Below, piece by piece: positions 61,159 to 64,000 of a DNA stretch of 64,000 nt. The position numbers and the translations under genes were made by a program. This DNA is from Algoriphagus algorifonticola. GTDB lineage: Bacteria; Bacteroidota; Bacteroidia; Cytophagales; Cyclobacteriaceae. Below the pieces are notes generated by a model. The model ran no database searches. It saw only the letters and a program-made list of their open reading frames with translations, and had not been told where the DNA came from. The stretch is taken from positions 62,001-126,000 of the forward strand of contig NZ_VLOG01000026.1 of NCBI RefSeq assembly GCF_007655305.1, given 5' to 3'. Numbering within the stretch: position 1 is the first letter of the stretch; each line of letters opens with the position of its first letter.

Positions 61159-62694
61159 TTAATTCCAAACTGGATTTTGAACCAAATTTGGATTGGCGTC
61201 TATCTCAGACTGAGGGATAGCAAAAACTTCAGAAAGTCTGCCTCGATACTGCGGATTATATGGACCTACCGGATCAGCTTTGGCGCGAGCATAAGCCGCC
61301 TCCACTTCACCCAATCTCTTCACATCCATAAATCTTAATCCTTCAAATGCCAATTCTACTCTTCTTTCCAATCGGACCAAATTCAATAATTCAGATTGAC
61401 TAAGACCAGTACCATTTACATCCGTAACGGTAGGCATTCCGGCACGGGTTCTGATTTGATCCAGCAGCGGATATACTTCACTTAACTGGCCAGATTCTGC
61501 CAAAGCTTCGGCACGCATTAGGAGCACATCAGCATAGCGAATTACATAAAAATCCTGACCTCCCGGACTGAATGGTGCAATGCCATCTGCAGATTGATCA
61601 TCTCTTACATACTTTTTTAATCCAAACTTGGTGGCTGTATTCCCTCTAAAAGGTCTATCCAAGTATTTCACGAAAATATCCCCCTCAAAATAGATGGAAG
61701 CACTTAATCTTGGATCTCTATTTTCTTTACGTTTTTGTGGATTATAAAGTGGAGAAGATGAAATCGGCAAACCATCTATGCACAAATAGGAATTGACCAA
61801 GTTTGGCATGGGCTGCACATTTACCTTAGGAATACCCAAGAAAGTTGAAGAGAAAGTTTCTCCATTATTCGACTGATCCTGAATAAATCTCACTGAGAAG
61901 ATAATCTCCTTTGACTGTTCGCCTGCCTCTGTAAACAATTGCTCATAGCTTGGATGCAATTGGTATCCCAAGGACATAATTTCAGAAGTTAGTCGGATTA
62001 CTTCACCATAATTTTGATTATACAATTCAAAACGGGCTAATAGAGATAGCGCTGCACCTTTGGTAGCATAGCCGAACTGAGAGGGAGGATAAGACACTGG
62101 CAACGCATCAGCTGCTGCTCTTAATTCTGAAATAACAAAAGCCCTAAGTTCTTCATAACTATTTTTAGGAACATAAGCTTCTTCCAAGGTCTGAGTCGAA
62201 GTAATCAGAGGAGCATCTTCAAAATACACAGCTAAGTTGAAATAGAACAAAGCTCGTAAGAATTTTGCCTGAGCTACCAATGCATCTCTTGAAGAAGCAC
62301 TAATATTACTATCCGGAATTCGGGCAATGTTTTCAATAGCCACATTTGCTCTGGCTATACCTCTATAAAGAGAAGTCCAAAAGGAAAGAAAGAATCCATA
62401 AGCAGGATCAGCTCTGCCTTCTACGAAATTCCCGGGCCCTTCAAACTTGTAATTATTGAATGTATTATCAGCGAAACTATCATGTTGTGGAATTCCTGCT
62501 ACTCCATTTAAATTTCCACTATACATCACTCTATCTTGGAGGACTTCATACACTCCATTGATGCCTAGCAAGGCATCTTTTTCATTTTGCCAGAAATTAC
62601 CTTCTGCCAACTGGGTCAAGGAACCTCTTTCGAGATAATCCTCAGAACAAGAGGCCAAGAAAAGGATACTGATTAGATATATGAGCTTTTTCAT
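61159..62694 (-). CDS. susD: SusD/RagB family glycan-binding lipoprotein
   Basis: SusD-like proteins sit as lids on SusC transporters and bind glycans at the cell surface. From ATG 62694 the protein has 511 residues with lipobox LFLASC (C16) and the standard layout: TPR-like region RDALVAQAKFLRALFYFNLAVYFED, GAALSLLARFELY, and the C-terminal FYVIRYADVLLMRAEAL, LLDQIRTRAGMP and ERRVELAFEGLRFMDVKRLG. It follows susC by 98 bases. The upstream 31 residues of the longest frame lack a signal and are not used. Confidence 0.95.
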   Translation of the reverse strand: MKKLIYLISILFLASCSEDYLERGSLTQLAEGNFWQNEKDALLGINGVYEVLQDRVMYSGNLNGVAGIPQHDSFADNTFNNYKFEGPGNFVEGRADPAYGFFLSFWTSLYRGIARANVAIENIARIPDSNISASSRDALVAQAKFLRALFYFNLAVYFEDAPLITSTQTLEEAYVPKNSYEELRAFVISELRAAADALPVSYPPSQFGYATKGAALSLLARFELYNQNYGEVIRLTSEIMSLGYQLHPSYEQLFTEAGEQSKEIIFSVRFIQDQSNNGETFSSTFLGIPKVNVQPMPNLVNSYLCIDGLPISSSPLYNPQKRKENRDPRLSASIYFEGDIFVKYLDRPFRGNTATKFGLKKYVRDDQSADGIAPFSPGGQDFYVIRYADVLLMRAEALAESGQLSEVYPLLDQIRTRAGMPTVTDVNGTGLSQSELLNLVRLERRVELAFEGLRFMDVKRLGEVEAAYARAKADPVGPYNPQYRGRLSEVFAIPQSEIDANPNLVQNPVWN

Positions 62695-62792
62695 GTGTTT
62701 ATAATTTGTTTTTCGAAGGTCACATGGAATCTCGCACCACTTGTAATCATGCCTGTGAGTGAGGTTTTCCCTCGTGCTTGATTTCATCTGAA

Positions 62793-64000
62793 TTAAAATT
62801 TAAAGTTGACACCTGCGGAAACTACTTTGTAAAGCGGGGTGGTTTGATCTGTGTTACCACCTCTTTGTCTTTCCGGATCAAAGTTTTTGACTTTGGTGAA
62901 AGTCAACAGGTTCTGACCACTCACGAAGATTCTCGCTTTTTGTAAAAGCGCAATTTTCGAAAAATCAGCAGGTAAAGTATATCCCAATTCTATATTTCGA
63001 AGTCTCAAATAAGACATGTCCTGCACGTAGAAAGAGGAAGTCACGGCATTATTCACCCCTCCTAATCTTGGAAGAGTTTCGGAAGGATTTTCAGGCGTCC
63101 ATCTATCTATCCAATAGGCTAATGCATTGTTTCTGTCTCCCTCCATTGGGGTTTGACCATTGCCGTCCAAATATCTATCGATTCTTCCTACTCCTTGGAA
63201 TACTAAGTTCAAGTCAAAACCAGACATTTGAAATCCGGCATTGAAACCATAGATCCATTTCGGGAACGGATTTCCAATGATAGTTCTGTCAAATGCATTG
63301 ACAACACCATCTGGTTCTCCATCAGGCCCGGAGATATCTGCGTACTTCAAGTCGCCCGGTCTTGTCAGGTTACTACCAAATTGTTGTGGTGCATTATCAA
63401 CCTCCTCTTGTGTTTGGAAAACTCCAAGCACTTGATATCCAAAGTAAGAATTGAAAGGAGCTCCGATACGGATAATCGTATTACCACTGATGGTCTCTTC
63501 TCCTCCAGGTCCCAGGTCGGTTACTTTATTATCTGCCATCTTGGTAACGTTGGCAGAGATATTCATTTTTAATTTCCCAATTGTCTCTCTATAATTTATA
63601 CCTAATTCAATTCCGCTGTTTTCCATACCTGCTGCATTTTGAGCAGCCAAATTGGTTACTCCAATCGTATTTGGAATTGGGAAATTGGTATAGAGAATGT
63701 CAGAGCTTATTCTTTTAAAATAATCTGCTGTCACATTCAATTTATTGGCAAAAAGAGCTGCATCCACACCTATATCAAATTGCTCGATGGTCTCCCAGGT
63801 AATAAATGGGTTGGCCAATGAGGTTAAAGCAACCGCTGGCACAATGCCATCTACACCCAAATGATAATCTAATCCAGTGTTGTAGGTTTGCTCATAGATG
63901 TAATTCCCAATTCGGTCATTACCACTGATTCCCCAGCTAGCTCTCAATTTCAAATCAGCCAAAACTTCAGATCCTGCTAAGAAACCTTCTCTCCCAATAT
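62793..64000 (-). CDS. susC: SusC-type TonB-dependent transporter, C-terminal part
   Basis: The frame runs past the right edge with no stop, so the 5' part (signal, carboxypeptidase-like domain, plug, first barrel strands) is missing. The visible 402 residues cover the C-terminal barrel: LKLRASWGISGNDRIGNY, LNPFITWETIEQFDIG-type strand, FDLNLVFQGVGRIDRY, and the terminal LRLRNIELGYTLPADF, IFVSGQNLLTFTKVKNFDPE and AGVNFKF with C-terminal Phe. These are classic SusC wording. It imports glycan fragments with SusD. It is the first visible gene of a five-gene operon. Confidence 0.95.
   Translation of the reverse strand, partial: IGREGFLAGSEVLADLKLRASWGISGNDRIGNYIYEQTYNTGLDYHLGVDGIVPAVALTSLANPFITWETIEQFDIGVDAALFANKLNVTADYFKRISSDILYTNFPIPNTIGVTNLAAQNAAGMENSGIELGINYRETIGKLKMNISANVTKMADNKVTDLGPGGEETISGNTIIRIGAPFNSYFGYQVLGVFQTQEEVDNAPQQFGSNLTRPGDLKYADISGPDGEPDGVVNAFDRTIIGNPFPKWIYGFNAGFQMSGFDLNLVFQGVGRIDRYLDGNGQTPMEGDRNNALAYWIDRWTPENPSETLPRLGGVNNAVTSSFYVQDMSYLRLRNIELGYTLPADFSKIALLQKARIFVSGQNLLTFTKVKNFDPERQRGGNTDQTTPLYKVVSAGVNFKF

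Overview
The window reads as chromosomal DNA of a member of the Bacteroidota, most likely a marine or brackish Cytophagales/Cyclobacteriaceae (Algoriphagus-like) bacterium. The reasons are a SusC/SusD pair with sulfatases, a type IX secretion sorting domain on a secreted glycoside hydrolase, the long form of IspG, an alternative complex III operon placed directly before an aa3-type oxidase operon, and promoters of the Bacteroidota type (TTTG, 19 bases, TAnnTTTG). The genus is an inference. No rRNA genes, CRISPR array, intact insertion sequence or prophage was seen.

Positions 1-10.1 kb (all minus strand) hold the 5' tip of a small gene, ispG with an overlapping short-chain dehydrogenase, a large outer-membrane protein of unknown function, and a very large NtrY-like histidine kinase. 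Positions 10.1-26.7 kb are one respiratory block on the minus strand. It starts at a clear promoter (26659-26689) and encodes alternative complex III (actABCDEF), then cytochrome oxidase subunits II and I, heme A synthase, heme O synthase, two subunit III proteins and subunit IV. A terminator follows, and then the assembly genes SCO1, DUF420/CtaM-like and a small membrane protein. Quinol oxidation, cytochrome c reduction and oxygen reduction are thus encoded together with heme A synthesis and copper-centre assembly.

Positions 26.9-31 kb carry tRNA-Cys, a six-bladed beta-propeller lipoprotein next to a small secreted four-cysteine peptide gene with an (AAAG)7 repeat upstream, and rpsA with a structured leader. 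Positions 31-51.7 kb are mostly housekeeping: plsC, a membrane protein, a cystathionine beta-synthase-like enzyme, an ABC exporter, an outer-membrane barrel, pyrB-pyrR with two other genes, a PolX-like protein whose polymerase centre looks degenerate, clpC, wbqC-like, tsaC/ywlC-like, Nudix, a thioredoxin-like lipoprotein, mltG, a thioesterase and a YihY/BrkB protein. One small secreted-protein gene (43115-43585) is interrupted by a single in-frame TAG.

Positions 52-64 kb are for polysaccharide use: a 1289-residue GH128-like secreted enzyme with four carbohydrate-binding-like modules on the plus strand, and facing it a minus-strand operon of susC (cut by the window edge), susD, sulfatase, beta-helix protein and sulfatase. 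The two sulfatases imply a sulfated glycan substrate. The spacers around 36.3, 51.8 and 56 kb contain short palindromic repeats that look like dispersed non-coding elements.

The observations most worth a second look are the four-cysteine peptide/beta-propeller pair with its tetranucleotide repeat, the minus-strand terminator placed on the far side of plsC (which implies an antisense transcript across that gene), the PolX-like protein without polymerase aspartates, the single-stop pseudogene, and the sulfatase operon with an unclassified beta-helix protein.
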